Shown here: positions 9,127 through 18,060 of the stretch, piece by piece
Layout of the letters: each line of letters opens with the position of its first letter
How positions within the stretch are numbered: position 1 is the stretch's first letter
Assembly (NCBI GenBank): GCA_018268995.1
Contig: JAFDVL010000012.1
Coordinates: forward strand, 222,328-286,327
DNA length: 64,000 nucleotides
Origin: Acidobacteriota bacterium
GTDB taxonomy: Bacteria; Acidobacteriota; Blastocatellia; RBC074
Reading direction: 5' to 3'
Position numbers and translations under genes: made by a program
Notes under the pieces: model-generated
Databases searched by the model: none
Seen by the model: only the letters and a program-made list of their open reading frames with translations
Told to the model about the DNA's origin: nothing

Positions 9127-9528
9127 CTATGCCGAAAAGACGGGAGCAAGCATGGAAAGTTCGGAAATCGGAAAGGTCGCAGTGGATACAAACTGTGATT
9201 GAGAGTCGCTGACCTGGAAGATGATGGAATTGTCTTCGACAAAGATGACGGCGTCAGTGATAGAAGCGGAAGGGATTTTCTCTGTATTGCCCTCACTGAG
9301 CGCGTAAAACTCGGAATAGTTAATCGCATGAAGAGAAGCGATCCAGGCATCGGTGTTGTGTGCTGTCAAAACGATCTCGCACTGCCATGCTTTTAAGCCT
9401 GGGACAGCCGTCTTCACCTGTTGGTAAGCACTGTGCAATTCAATCGCCTGGATAATGATGTCAGCGGTGATTTCAAACCACTGCGCTGTAGTTTCATTTT
9501 GTGAATAGGTAGGAGTGAAAATGCGCAT
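9127..9528 (-). CDS. Hypothetical protein
   Basis: The product is 133 residues starting MRIFTPTYSQNETTAQWFEI. It is a soluble alpha/beta protein with a C-terminal half rich in Val, Ile and Ser (DAVIFVEDNSIIFQVSDSQ). The family is not recognised. It lies between two other unknown small genes in the leftward operon. Confidence 0.5.
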   Translation of the reverse strand: MRIFTPTYSQNETTAQWFEITADIIIQAIELHSAYQQVKTAVPGLKAWQCEIVLTAHNTDAWIASLHAINYSEFYALSEGNTEKIPSASITDAVIFVEDNSIIFQVSDSQSQFVSTATFPISELSMLAPVFSA

Positions 9529-9635
9529 GAGGATTCAGACGTCTGATTTGTTGCATGGAAAAGAGGGAGGGTCTCCTTCAAAACCTGACCCTCCCCCTCT
9601 TTTGTTGGTTATTACCACGGCGTTCGTGGCGCGAA

Positions 9636-10079
9636 TTAGTCAGCAATCTCTGTGCCAGTGGGCGAGTTCTCGTTGAGCATTTTTTGCAGCAATTCTGCGG
9701 TTGACTGGATCGTAATGTTCGTTGCCGAAATGACTGCTGCCCCGCCGCCAAATTCGCCAGGACGTAACTGACTGCAGGTTTCGGCCCAGTCAAAGCCAAT
9801 CCGTGCCGGTGAGTGGAAGTGCCGGAGAAACCGTTGCAGGACTTGGCAGACCACTTGAACATCCCCATCTTCAGCCGATGTGATCGTGATGGAGTCTTCG
9901 TCGTAGAACAATTCAAACCCGGCTGAGCCGTGATCGAGTAGGCTTTTTTCCCACTCGTTGGCCGGTTCCGTTTCGTGGAAAGTGACGGCTTCGATGCGGT
10001 CGTAGGTTTGGCGCAGCCATTCCTGTTCGGCAGCGTTTGCCGCGACCCTAAAGCTGAATTTTGTATAGTTGTTGGCCAT
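9636..10079 (-). CDS. Hypothetical protein
   Basis: The product is 147 residues, acidic (FYDEDSITITSAEDGDVQ), with one Trp-rich region. No domain is recognised. Its start overlaps the end of the ndk C-terminal fragment by about 30 bases, so it was probably translationally coupled to intact ndk before that gene was broken. Confidence 0.5.
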   Translation of the reverse strand: MANNYTKFSFRVAANAAEQEWLRQTYDRIEAVTFHETEPANEWEKSLLDHGSAGFELFYDEDSITITSAEDGDVQVVCQVLQRFLRHFHSPARIGFDWAETCSQLRPGEFGGGAAVISATNITIQSTAELLQKMLNENSPTGTEIAD

Positions 10080-10584
10080 GTTGGACTTTCTGCAAGGATT
10101 TGATGGTTTTCAGTGTTTCGTGAAAACCCAACCACGTAATTGATTTGTGAAGCTGAAAGTCGGCACCTTCTTCGGCTAGAGTTTCTGCTTCATGGGTCGG
10201 CCATCCTTCCTCGTAACTGACACCGCTTTTGATTTCGAGATAGATTGCCTCCCAAACCAGCCTGTTGCTGATTCGAGGGATGGGATGGAGGTCTTTCAGC
10301 ACGGCAAGCTGTTCCTGCCGGGTTTGGTTGGGGCCGAAGAAGAGGTTGGCTTCTCGTACAGCACTTTGACTCGTGTCGCTGCCATGGACAGCGTTTTCGC
10401 GGATCACGTTTGGGTTGCCAAAGAGTCCGCGAATCGTGTGGGCAGGCGCTTCGGCTGAATTTGTTGGGCCCATTATTGCGCGCTACCTTCTAATGGCATC
10501 GTCGCCTGAAAGAATGAAGGCGACCGCATCCCCGCTCGTCATGAACTGAAGGAGGGCAGGAAAGTGGAGTTGACCAGTATGTGC
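10048..10584 (-). pseudogene. ndk: ndk, C-terminal part, cut off by IS21
   Basis: This is the downstream half of a nucleoside diphosphate kinase gene whose first 51 codons lie at 15,063-15,215. When 10,590-15,062 is removed together with one copy of the CTTAT target repeat, the frame continues as LYKAHTGQLHFPALLQFMTS, then MGPTNSAEA, and NAVHGSD with the active-site His. NDK normally has RWRxxMGPT here, but this copy reads AIRR-stop-RAIMGPT, with TAG at 10,483-10,485 where TGG is expected. The protein would also carry about 80 residues beyond the usual NDK end (after ANLFFGPNQ), which I cannot assign. The family transfers phosphate between nucleoside triphosphates and diphosphates and would have supplied dNTPs. 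Confidence 0.8.
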
Positions 10585-10691
10585 CTTATTGCGTATTACG
10601 GTGAAGGTGAATGCTCAGAACGGCATCGTGAACAGATGCCTAAACGCCTAGGCCAAGATCAGTTAATTTGTACCTCGCGTGTTCACGCACG

Positions 10692-11426
10692 TCAACGCAG
10701 TTGGTCTTTTTTTCGCAAGCTGCCTCCTTTTAATTCCAGCCGATAAGCGTTGTGGAGTAAGCGATCCATCAAGGCATCGGCAATCGTGGGGTCTTGTAAA
10801 TACTCATAATAACCGCTCACGGGGAGCTGGCTGGTGAGAATCGTCGAGCGACTCAAATGCCGCTCCTCAATTAATTCCAGCAGGTCATGGCGTTCACTGG
10901 GGGCCAGGGGTTTGAGGGCAAAGTCATCCAGAATTAACAACTCAATACGGCCCAACTGTGCGAGGCGCTTGTGATAGGAACCGTCGCCGTGCGCAATGCG
11001 CAATTGCTCCAGCAGCCGATGCAAGCGTTCATAGCGCACCGTGAAGCCCTGGCGGCAAGCGGCGTGGCCCAGCGCTTGCGCAATCCAGCTTTTGCCCGTG
11101 CCGCTCGCGCCCGTGATGAGTAAGTCATGATGCTGGCGCAGCCACTCACAGGTGAGCAGACTGCGCAAGAACGTTTGATCTAAGCCCCGACTACTGCGCC
11201 AATCGAGGTCTTCTACACAAGCGCTTTGTTTGAAGTGCGCTTGCTTGAGCAGGCGTTGCAAGCGCGCATCACTGCGATAGGTTTGTTCGGCTTCCACTAA
11301 AGACGAGAAGCGTTCTTCAAAGGGCAGTTGGTGCCACTGGGGTTGTTCCATTTGTTGTTGGAAGGCCTGCGCCATCCCACTCAGTTTCAGCGTGCGTAAG
11401 AGTTGTAAGGTCGGTTGCGTCAGCAT
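10692..11426 (-). CDS. istB: IS21 helper ATPase IstB
   Basis: The product is 244 residues and is the AAA+ ATPase partner of the IstA transposase in IS21 elements. The Walker A motif is [14 protein letters not shown] (about residues 105-118), Walker B is LLILDDFAL, and a sensor-like segment STILTSQLP follows. The N-terminal helices ([21 protein letters not shown]) are typical of IstB and DnaC-type proteins. Its start lies about 110 bases inside the 3' end of istA, so translation is coupled. IstB forms assemblies on target DNA and activates IstA. The gene looks intact. Confidence 0.92.
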   Translation of the reverse strand: MLTQPTLQLLRTLKLSGMAQAFQQQMEQPQWHQLPFEERFSSLVEAEQTYRSDARLQRLLKQAHFKQSACVEDLDWRSSRGLDQTFLRSLLTCEWLRQHHDLLITGASGTGKSWIAQALGHAACRQGFTVRYERLHRLLEQLRIAHGDGSYHKRLAQLGRIELLILDDFALKPLAPSERHDLLELIEERHLSRSTILTSQLPVSGYYEYLQDPTIADALMDRLLHNAYRLELKGGSLRKKDQLR

Positions 11427-13008
11427 CGGTAGATTCTCCTTCAGCGGTTAAGAGGGATTGATAGTAAGCGGCCCCGCGCACGTTCTCGTGGCGGGGTAAT
11501 GAAGGTGACGGCGCACCCCCATTCGTTTCCGGCAGCGGTTGGGCATCAAGACCTTTTTCCAAAATGGAACGGGTGCTGCGCAACGTCGCGGCACCTAAGG
11601 CCAGAGCACGCTGGCAAGCGTTTTCCAGGCGCACGGGCGAGAAGCGCCGCGCCAGACTGAGCAAGCCCAGACAGGAACGGTACGCCATCTCCGGGTGGGG
11701 CCGGGCGGCTAACAGCAGCCGCACCAGATCGCGCGTATGGGGACCGATCTCCAGCGCCCAATTGAGAAAGCGACCGGGGGACCATTCCTGATGGGCGCGA
11801 TGATGCGAGGGTAAATGCGCGGCTAAGGTCGTATGCCCGCCCCGCCGTTCGCTGCGTGGATGCAAGGCGACGCGTTGTTGTTGATGGAAGACTTCGACCG
11901 TAAAGCTGGTCAGGCGTACTTCCAGTTCCTGGCGGATCAATTGATAGGGCACACTGTAATAATGGCCCGCGACTTCAATATGGCTATCGAGATGCACGCG
12001 TGCCTTTTTCCACTCTGCGAACTGGTAGCGCTCTGTTGGTAAGGCTTGCAGCGCCGGCTGATCGAGGGCCGCAAACTGCGAGCGCCGCGAACCGGGTAAT
12101 TTTTTGAAGGGCTTGTCATTGAGAAAAGTCAGTAACTCGTGCAAGGCTTCGTTCAATTCCTCTAAGGAGAAAAACTGCCGTTGGCGCAAGCGTGCGAGGA
12201 GCCACCGCTCGACAATTTGCACACCGACTTCCACCTTCGCTTTATCACGCGGTTTGTAAGGGCGCGCGGGTAAAGCGAGCGTGCCGTAATACTCCAGCAT
12301 CTCCTGATAAGTGCGGTTCAAAAGCGGCTCGTAGCGACAGGCTTGCGCGACACCGCTCTTGAGATTATCGGGGATGATAAGTTGCGGTACGCCGCCCAAG
12401 AATTCAAAGGCCCGCACATGCGAGGCGATCCAATCGGGCAGGCTTTGTGTCCAAGTCGCTTCCACGTACGTGTAATTGGACGCGCCCAGCACCGCCACGA
12501 AGATTTGTGCAGGCCGTACTTCACCCGTTTCTCGGTCAATGATGTCCACGGTCGGTCCGGCATAATCGACAAAGAGCTTCTCCCCGGCGCGGTGTGTTTG
12601 GCGTAAGGTGAGCTGAAGCTGTTGTTGCCACTGCCGGTACAAGACACAAAATTGCGTGTAGCCATAGTGCTGGTCAGGATGTTGCGCACAATATTCCTGC
12701 CAGAGCAAAGCGCGTGTCAGGCCCTTGCGCTTGAGTTCCTGATGAATCTGCGCGAAGTCAGGCACTACTTTCTCGCGTGGTGCACAGGTCGTCGGATCAG
12801 GAAAGAGTTGCTGGCGTAAGGCCGCCGCTGAGAGCGTGTCGGGCAGCGGCCAAGTGAGGTGCGCTCGTTCGGCGGCTTGCAGATATTTGTTGACGACGCC
12901 GACCGAGAGACGGAGGGCGCGGGCAATTTGATGTTGGGAAAGCTGCGCGCTGTAGCGCAGCCGTAAAATGTCTCGCAACTGGTGCATAGAGAGTGGTGCG
13001 ACGGGCAT
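11317..13008 (-). CDS. istA: IS21 transposase IstA
   Basis: The product is 563 residues. The N-terminal HTH (residues about 10-45; [21 protein letters not shown]) binds the element ends. The DDE/RNase H-like catalytic core carries FVDYAG (first Asp), PDNLKS (second Asp) and AKVEVGV (Glu). A C-terminal beta region follows ([15 protein letters not shown]). A Thr/Asp/Glu-rich tail of about 60 residues overlaps istB in another frame. The start ATG has GAGGAAA just upstream. The length is in the usual IstA range and no disruption is visible, so the element could still be active. Confidence 0.92.
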   Translation of the reverse strand: MPVAPLSMHQLRDILRLRYSAQLSQHQIARALRLSVGVVNKYLQAAERAHLTWPLPDTLSAAALRQQLFPDPTTCAPREKVVPDFAQIHQELKRKGLTRALLWQEYCAQHPDQHYGYTQFCVLYRQWQQQLQLTLRQTHRAGEKLFVDYAGPTVDIIDRETGEVRPAQIFVAVLGASNYTYVEATWTQSLPDWIASHVRAFEFLGGVPQLIIPDNLKSGVAQACRYEPLLNRTYQEMLEYYGTLALPARPYKPRDKAKVEVGVQIVERWLLARLRQRQFFSLEELNEALHELLTFLNDKPFKKLPGSRRSQFAALDQPALQALPTERYQFAEWKKARVHLDSHIEVAGHYYSVPYQLIRQELEVRLTSFTVEVFHQQQRVALHPRSERRGGHTTLAAHLPSHHRAHQEWSPGRFLNWALEIGPHTRDLVRLLLAARPHPEMAYRSCLGLLSLARRFSPVRLENACQRALALGAATLRSTRSILEKGLDAQPLPETNGGAPSPSLPRHENVRGAAYYQSLLTAEGESTDADATDLTTLTHAETEWDGAGLPTTNGTTPVAPTAL

Positions 13009-13086
13009 GACGATTTCCTCCTGAAAAAAGAAAATCGTCGGTTCCGCCTTGTCCTTTCTGCAATGCCCAGGCGTTGGGAGGACAAT

Positions 13087-13242
13087 TGTTCATGATTCCG
13101 AAACGGCTATTCACAGCACCGAAATCATCGTTCACGAAAGCGAAATCCGCCGCGCAACGATTTCGGAACGAGCGCAAAATTGTTCACGATACTCCGAAAT
13201 CCGGCGCGGCGTTTCGTCCTGTCTCAACTGTTCACGAAAGCG
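13087..13242. repeat. IS21 terminal repeats (transposase-binding type)
   Basis: Copies of a motif of the form GTTCACGA-n-CCGAAAT recur at about 13,087, 13,129, 13,179 and 13,229, and again at 15,030-15,060 beyond the nested ISL3 element (GGCTATTCACGTAACC, CCGAAATACG). Multiple short repeats at the termini are characteristic of IS21 elements, where IstA binds. The stretch between istA and the ISL3 transposase contains no gene. Confidence 0.65.
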
Positions 13243-13243
13243 C

Positions 13244-15023
13244 GGTTCTCCCCAGAGTTTGGTGAACTACTTTGTTTTCGGACACACTTCGCCTCAAATG
13301 CCTTCCCCCCTTGCATCATGGGTAGTGCAACACACGTGCTCGTAGTAAATCGAATTTCGCCCGCCCGAACATTTGGCGCTTGAGGAATTTGAGCCGATTT
13401 ACTTGGCCCTCTGTTTGACCATTACTCCAGGGGAGAGAAAAGGCATTTTGCACTGCCGCCAAATCGCGTCGCACGCCGGAGAGAAATCCTTTGAAAGGCG
13501 CGCCTTCTGTGGCTTCCGCCTGCTGCATCCAGCGCTCCAGCGCTTCTCCTTTGCGGCTCGCCAACAGCTTGCGAAATTCCTGCACTAACTCGCAACTGCG
13601 CTTGACCGTCGTTACTTGGAGCAACTGTTCGCGTTTTTGTTTTTCTTCTGTGGTTAATTGGCTTTCCACTTTGAGCAAGAGCCATATGCTTTCTTGTGGC
13701 TTGGGAAGTTGTTGCCGAGGTGGCTGGATATGCAAAGAGCGTGGCGGCGTTCCATTCACATCCGTCGCAGCTTTGCGCCACGGGTAAATATGACGCCACA
13801 CCGTCACGCGACTCCCCTGATAGCCTTGTGCCGTCACTTCCCGATGTAATTGCTGAGCGTTTTGGCATCCTTCTTCCCAACGTTGTTGCAAATAGGAATG
13901 ATAGGGGGCAAGGCTACTGCCGGGTGCCCGTCGTTGAATGATCGGATACTCGCTGGCCACAAACAGCGTGCGTGCCGCGCTGTAACTCATCCCCAGCAAT
14001 CGCCGGATGTGCCCGATGTTGTAGCCTGCCGTTTTGAGTGACTGCACTTTCTCATACTGCGCTTTGCGTTCCTGATGCCTATGTTGGCGTCGTGCCTGAT
14101 CGGCCCGCGAGCGCATATACTCGCTGGCAGTGGCAGGCACGACCTGCTCTACAGGCGGCGGTGGAAGCACGATTGTTGGCTGTAATTCTGCGGCGTAGAC
14201 GGCTTGCCAATGCGCTTTAATCGTACTCGCCTGTTGGTGTAAATATTGCTCCCAAGCCGTGGTGAGATTCTTGAGTATGTGCCAGCGATCAGCGACCTGT
14301 TGTGCCTGGGGCGCACCACTGGTTGCGCCTTCCTGATAAGCCGGAGCACGATCCCGGCTGATGGTGGTAATGCGGGGATGTAAGCGTAACCAATCGGCCA
14401 GCGGTTGCGCTTCTCGTCCCTGCAGTAAATCCACCACGCGGTGCGTTTCTAAATCCACCAGCATCGTGCCATACACGGTGCCACGGCGCAGGGCAAAGTC
14501 ATCCACGCCGAGTACTCTGGTGGTGGCGCACTCCGTTGCGACGGGTGTGCGACGCACTCGTTCGAGTAGCGTAGCAGGGCTGACCCGATGTCCTAACTGC
14601 ACCGCTAGTTTGGCCCCCGCTTCGCCGCCTAAAGCAAAGGCAAGGGAAGCCAGCATCTGATTGAGACGTGCAGTACGATGTGCATACTTTTCCAAACATT
14701 GCGGCAACCGCTCACAAAAGATGCGGCGTGTACAAGCGGGATTGAGACAGAAGAATTTGCGCGTCTCCAATTGCCAACGGACGCACAGCCCTTCCCACGG
14801 CAGATCGCCGGCTTTGCGCGTATAACGGCTATGCACGCGCGAAGTGGATTGCTGACAGTCTGGGCAACACACGCAGGAGCGGGTCGTCTGCACATGCAGA
14901 ATGATGTGGTCTTCGGTGGAGGTGATCTTTTCTAACGCGAAGAATTCCGGGACGGGGAGAAGCGTTTTCATTTTCGGGCTTATAACAGCCCGTAGCCGGA
15001 ATCACCAAACTCTGGGGAGAACC
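13244..15023 (-). mobile_element. ISL3-family insertion sequence, nested in IS21
   Basis: Perfect 22-bp inverted repeats (starting GGTTCTCCCCAGAG) lie at 13,244-13,265 and 15,002-15,023. The flanks GAAAGCGC and GAAAGCGA match in 7 of 8 positions, as expected for the 8-bp target duplication of ISL3 elements. One transposase gene fills the element. It landed inside the terminal repeats of an IS21 element. Confidence 0.85.
13316..14971 (-). CDS. ISL3-family transposase
   Basis: The product is 551 residues. An N-terminal Cys-rich zinc-finger region (CVCCPDCQQST, CLNPACTRRIFCERLP; about residues 33-92) is followed by a DDE-type transposase core (VLGVDDFALRRG near residue 150, then ISRDRAPAYQEGA and ADRWHILKNL). 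A C-terminal segment contains the typical WSNGQTEGQVNRLK motif with the catalytic Glu, then KFLKRQMFGRAKFDLLRARV. This is distinct from the two ISL3 transposases at 49-53 kb, which resemble each other more closely. The reading frame is complete. Confidence 0.9.
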   Translation of the reverse strand: MKTLLPVPEFFALEKITSTEDHIILHVQTTRSCVCCPDCQQSTSRVHSRYTRKAGDLPWEGLCVRWQLETRKFFCLNPACTRRIFCERLPQCLEKYAHRTARLNQMLASLAFALGGEAGAKLAVQLGHRVSPATLLERVRRTPVATECATTRVLGVDDFALRRGTVYGTMLVDLETHRVVDLLQGREAQPLADWLRLHPRITTISRDRAPAYQEGATSGAPQAQQVADRWHILKNLTTAWEQYLHQQASTIKAHWQAVYAAELQPTIVLPPPPVEQVVPATASEYMRSRADQARRQHRHQERKAQYEKVQSLKTAGYNIGHIRRLLGMSYSAARTLFVASEYPIIQRRAPGSSLAPYHSYLQQRWEEGCQNAQQLHREVTAQGYQGSRVTVWRHIYPWRKAATDVNGTPPRSLHIQPPRQQLPKPQESIWLLLKVESQLTTEEKQKREQLLQVTTVKRSCELVQEFRKLLASRKGEALERWMQQAEATEGAPFKGFLSGVRRDLAAVQNAFSLPWSNGQTEGQVNRLKFLKRQMFGRAKFDLLRARVLHYP

Positions 15024-15062
15024 GAAAGCGAAATGGCTATTCACGTAACCCCGAAATACGCA

Positions 15063-15215
15063 CTTATAAAGCTGGCGCACCTGCTCTTCGGTAAGTCGCA
15101 TCTGCTGCTGCGCCGAAACGACCAATTGGTAGCTGATGGCAGTTTGCAGGATGGCCTCAACATGGCCTGCTCTGACGGCATCTGGTTTAATTAGGGCAAA
15201 GGTGCTTTCGATCAC
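15063..15215 (-). pseudogene. ndk: ndk, N-terminal part, cut off by IS21
   Basis: The GTG at 15,215 has GGAG upstream. It begins the first 51 codons of a nucleoside diphosphate kinase: ESTFALIKPDAVRAGHV is the classical NDK N-terminus with the conserved Lys, and LTEEQVRQLYK follows. The frame then enters IS21 DNA and picks up unrelated residues. The rest of the gene is at 10,048-10,584. Joined in frame, the two parts form a kinase of about 229 codons except for one internal TAG. Confidence 0.8.
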
Positions 15216-15325
15216 GGTTTCTCCAACAAAAGGCGCGGCTGGTTACTTGTTCCAGTTTTCGCCAGCCGCATGGGGTCGGATTAAGTTGCACGCTTAGCAT
15301 GCAAATAGTGCGCCACATTTTGTCG

Positions 15326-16420
15326 CTATAAGCGCATCGGCATCGCGATGAAGCGAGTCTGGTAGTCAAGTTCAGCCACTGGCTCGATTTGCCATTGGGT
15401 ATTCCCATCTTTAGCAGTAATGGTGAGTTGAGAGGCTGTTTCGATGGCAAGGTAGTCAAGCAGATAGACTGCGTTGAAGCCTGCTTCGACTGGCTCTCCT
15501 GTGTAGACAGCTTCGCACTCGGTGGAGGCTTCGCCTACATCGGCAGCCTGTGCAGTTACGGTGCAGGAATTTTCTTTTAGTATGATCTTGATTGAGTGTG
15601 TCCGTTCATCCGCCATCGTGCTGGCTTGTTGGATTGCCTGGAGTAGTTTAATTCGCTCAATAGTGCAGCGAATTTTAACCTGTTTGGGATCAGGTAAAAC
15701 CATCTGATAGTTAGGGAATTGCCCTGAGATGAGGCGGGTGATGAGGGTAAGTGTCCCAATCGTGAAGGAGAGGTGATTGGCGGAATGTCTCATCTCAACC
15801 ACGCTGTCCCCTTCGGCGTGCTTGGACACTTCGTCCATTGCCTTGCGGGGAATGATTTGGTTGTAATTGCCGTCGTTGTTTGGTGCCTCTATGTAGCCCA
15901 GCTTGTGGCCATTTGTTGCGGCAAAGATGAGTTTCCCTTCGCCTAGTTCGATCTTTGCCCCATTGAGCGCCCAGCGGGATTCCTCGTTCGATGTGCAGTG
16001 GATGAGGCGAGTGAATGCCTCTCTGATGAATCTGGCAGGAAGCGTAAGCAAGGTAGTTCCCAGGTCAGGAATCTCAGGGAAATTCTCTTTTGGTTGTCCC
16101 TGCAACTTGAATCGGCTGGTGCCGCAAGTAAGTGTCGCCTGATGGTCGGCGACAACGATCTTGATCTGTTCGTTTGGCATTGCCTTCACGATTTCCGTGA
16201 GCTTTTTGGCATTCAGACAGACTTTTCCTGGTGTTTCCACTTCGGCAGTTGTTTGTGTCTGGAGCGTAATGTCCAGGTTGGTTCCTGTTACTTTGAGTTG
16301 ACCGAGTTCGGCTTCGAGCAGGAAGCTTGACAGAATGGGGATGGTGTTCTTTTTGTCGGTGACGGAAAGTGCTGCGGTGAGGATGCGCAGGAAATCTGCG
16401 CGGGTAATTTTTAATTTCAT
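15326..16420 (-). CDS. dnaN: DNA polymerase III beta subunit (sliding clamp)
   Basis: The product is 364 residues from the ATG at 16,420. The upstream in-frame extension overlaps the next gene and lacks clamp homology. The sequence begins MKLKITRADFLRILTAALSV and continues through the three repeated clamp domains. Recognisable elements include KKNTIPILSSFLLEA, VCLNAKKLTEIVKAMP, FPEIPDL (the loop after domain I), LISGQFPNYQMVLPD in domain II, and the C-terminal FIAMPMRL, the family's M-P-[MI]-R-[LV] ending that lines the peptide-binding pocket. The clamp tethers polymerases and repair proteins to DNA. A clamp gene next to a DnaC-like loader and methyltransferases, with no dnaA or recF beside it, suggests a mobile-element copy rather than the housekeeping gene. 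Confidence 0.9.
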   Translation of the reverse strand: MKLKITRADFLRILTAALSVTDKKNTIPILSSFLLEAELGQLKVTGTNLDITLQTQTTAEVETPGKVCLNAKKLTEIVKAMPNEQIKIVVADHQATLTCGTSRFKLQGQPKENFPEIPDLGTTLLTLPARFIREAFTRLIHCTSNEESRWALNGAKIELGEGKLIFAATNGHKLGYIEAPNNDGNYNQIIPRKAMDEVSKHAEGDSVVEMRHSANHLSFTIGTLTLITRLISGQFPNYQMVLPDPKQVKIRCTIERIKLLQAIQQASTMADERTHSIKIILKENSCTVTAQAADVGEASTECEAVYTGEPVEAGFNAVYLLDYLAIETASQLTITAKDGNTQWQIEPVAELDYQTRFIAMPMRL

Positions 16421-16428
16421 GATGCTTC

Positions 16429-16836
16429 TTACTGCTCCGCTATCTTTTGTGCGTAGCGCATGTACTTTTGGACTTTGGCTCTCTTGGCGCCGATTAATTG
16501 CTGATCGGCGTATATGAGTATTTGTTTGTAAGTGTCGGTGGCGGCTGTCGTGAGGCGTTCTCGGTTGTTGTAGGCTTGTCCTGGCTCGATTTCGATCATC
16601 CCAAAGTGTGCGGCTTTGCTGGCGCGCTGAATTGTCAGGGCGAGAGAGTGAAGAATATGATTGTTTTGTGTTTCCAGTGGGAGCGTGTCGAGAATTCCTG
16701 CCTCCTGGCACATCTGCACGACCGCTACGAAATCAGTTGCTTCGTTGATGAGAGACTCGTTGGTCATTAACGCTGTGATTACTTCGGCAGCTTCTTCGGC
16801 CAATTGCCAAAGAAGATAGGATTGGTGAAATTGCAT
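16429..16836 (-). CDS. MazG-like pyrophosphohydrolase domain protein
   Basis: The product is 135 residues from the ATG at 16,836, two bases after the methyltransferase stop. It has the all-alpha MazG/dUTPase-like signature EExxE (EEAAEVITAL, about residues 15-24) followed by ExxD (EATDFVAVVQM, about residues 34-44), which together bind Mg2+ and the nucleotide. The C-terminal half is helical and basic. Members hydrolyse (d)NTPs or related nucleotides, and phage versions tune nucleotide pools. It is probably co-transcribed with dnaN, 8 bases downstream. Confidence 0.6.
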   Translation of the reverse strand: MQFHQSYLLWQLAEEAAEVITALMTNESLINEATDFVAVVQMCQEAGILDTLPLETQNNHILHSLALTIQRASKAAHFGMIEIEPGQAYNNRERLTTAATDTYKQILIYADQQLIGAKRAKVQKYMRYAQKIAEQ

Positions 16837-16838
16837 AT

Positions 16839-17897
16839 CTAAAAAAGCATTTGTTGAGTTTGCTCCGAGAGGAGGCTCTTTAGGTTGCGACCGGAAAGGG
16901 CGGCGCAAACTGCTTCTTTCCCATGCTTCTCTGCCAGTGCCTGCCAGCGACTAATGCGAATCGCAGCAAGCTCCGCATAGCCCGGATCGCTCTCGATTGA
17001 GTACACCTCTTCCCACCCACCTAGCCACGCCCCAATATGTTCCGTTCCTGATCCTGCGAACGGGTTCAGGAGGCGGGATTGGAATTGATCAGGAGGTAAT
17101 AAGAGCTTGCCTAACCAGACTGCCAACGCTATTGGTTTGACGGTCGGGTGAAAGTTCTTTACCTGGATGGGCGCAAAGCGGGGATCATGGCTTAATCCGC
17201 CATCATTGACCCGCTTGCATTCGGTGTCTGGTAAGTCTTCCAGTAGCACGTCTCGCTCAAAACGAGAGGCTTTGGGAATTGTTGTAAGGGCTGGCTGTTC
17301 GTCAGTTCTCTCCCAGATTTCGGCCTCCCAATTGGTTTGTAGCAGACTTTCTGTAACTGGATTGTTGGGTACTAAGCAAGCAGGCTCGCAGCCAAATAAA
17401 TTGCAGCTCTCGGCGTGCTGTACAACCACATTTGTCGGCCATTGGTTATTGATTTGCGCCGCTTGGATATTTAGGGTTCCAGCGCCGGTGGAAAAGAATG
17501 TAGGTTTGGGTGTTTTTGTCGGCTTTTGGAAAAGCAAAATCGGCTCAATACTGTTGCGCAGCACTTGACGCCCGTAATAGTGTCCTTCTGCGGCTTTGGT
17601 CGCTCGTGGCATGCTCTGCATCTGATGCCAGTTAAGGAGAAAAGGGTGAATCGCGAAGCCGGCGTCTTCAACCGCGATGGCTAAGCGATGATAGAGGCGC
17701 GGCGCAGCATACGCGACGGCAAATGCTCCAGGCAGTAAATGATGGTGGATTGAAGCCCAGGTTTCAGTTTGTAAGGCAATCTCGTTGTCCCAGCTTTTTT
17801 GATTATAATGGTAACCGTATGGCGGGTCGGAAATAAGGGCATGAAACTTCGGGCCGGTATACGTTTTACACCAATCTAAGACTTCTTTAGGCAGCAT
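16839..17897 (-). CDS. Site-specific DNA methyltransferase (N4-C or N6-A)
   Basis: The product is 352 residues. The catalytic motif IV is SDPPYGYHY (residues 23-31) and the SAM-binding motif I is NPFAGSGTEHIGAWLGG (about residue 275), with the catalytic motif before the cofactor motif as in beta-class amino-methyltransferases. HPTVKPIALAVWLGKLL is the usual motif X. Between them is a long variable region with Cys residues (CNLFGCEPAC) likely to contribute to target recognition. It would methylate the exocyclic amine of adenine or cytosine. No restriction partner is adjacent. A TnpB element is inserted 20-50 bases before its start, which may have displaced its promoter. Confidence 0.88.
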   Translation of the reverse strand: MLPKEVLDWCKTYTGPKFHALISDPPYGYHYNQKSWDNEIALQTETWASIHHHLLPGAFAVAYAAPRLYHRLAIAVEDAGFAIHPFLLNWHQMQSMPRATKAAEGHYYGRQVLRNSIEPILLFQKPTKTPKPTFFSTGAGTLNIQAAQINNQWPTNVVVQHAESCNLFGCEPACLVPNNPVTESLLQTNWEAEIWERTDEQPALTTIPKASRFERDVLLEDLPDTECKRVNDGGLSHDPRFAPIQVKNFHPTVKPIALAVWLGKLLLPPDQFQSRLLNPFAGSGTEHIGAWLGGWEEVYSIESDPGYAELAAIRISRWQALAEKHGKEAVCAALSGRNLKSLLSEQTQQMLF

Positions 17898-17917
17898 GTT
17901 GGTAGAGATTTCGTTGA

Positions 17918-18060
17918 CACTCCCACCCCTTTAGGAGTGGGATTCTTAGTCTGACGCTACAGCTACAGTAGCTAAGGCAAAAGCCTTCTGATAAACAGTG
18001 CTACCATTTGCTAAGCCAAGACTTCTACTGACCGCAACTATCGTTTTGGTCGGGCCGGTG
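17918..18060 (-). ncRNA. Predicted omega-RNA at the tnpB 3' end
   Basis: TnpB proteins use a guide RNA transcribed from the 3' end of their own gene through the right-end hairpin. The element's right-end hairpin at 17,918-17,939 and the last bases of tnpB are present. This call is inferred from family behaviour; the 5' boundary is a guess. The guide would be the host sequence immediately past the hairpin, toward the methyltransferase start. Confidence 0.35.

Larger units (their letters stand above)
10590..15062 (-). mobile_element. IS21-family element with nested ISL3 element
   Basis: The element begins TGCGTATTACGG (10,590) and ends in the inverted counterpart CCGAAATACGCA (15,062). It is flanked by the direct repeat CTTAT (10,585-10,589 and 15,063-15,067), a target duplication of typical IS21 length. 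It carries istA and istB. A 1.78-kb ISL3 element (13,244-15,023) is inserted in its terminal repeat region. Without that element it would be about 2.7 kb, a normal IS21 size. The insertion interrupts ndk. Confidence 0.85.
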
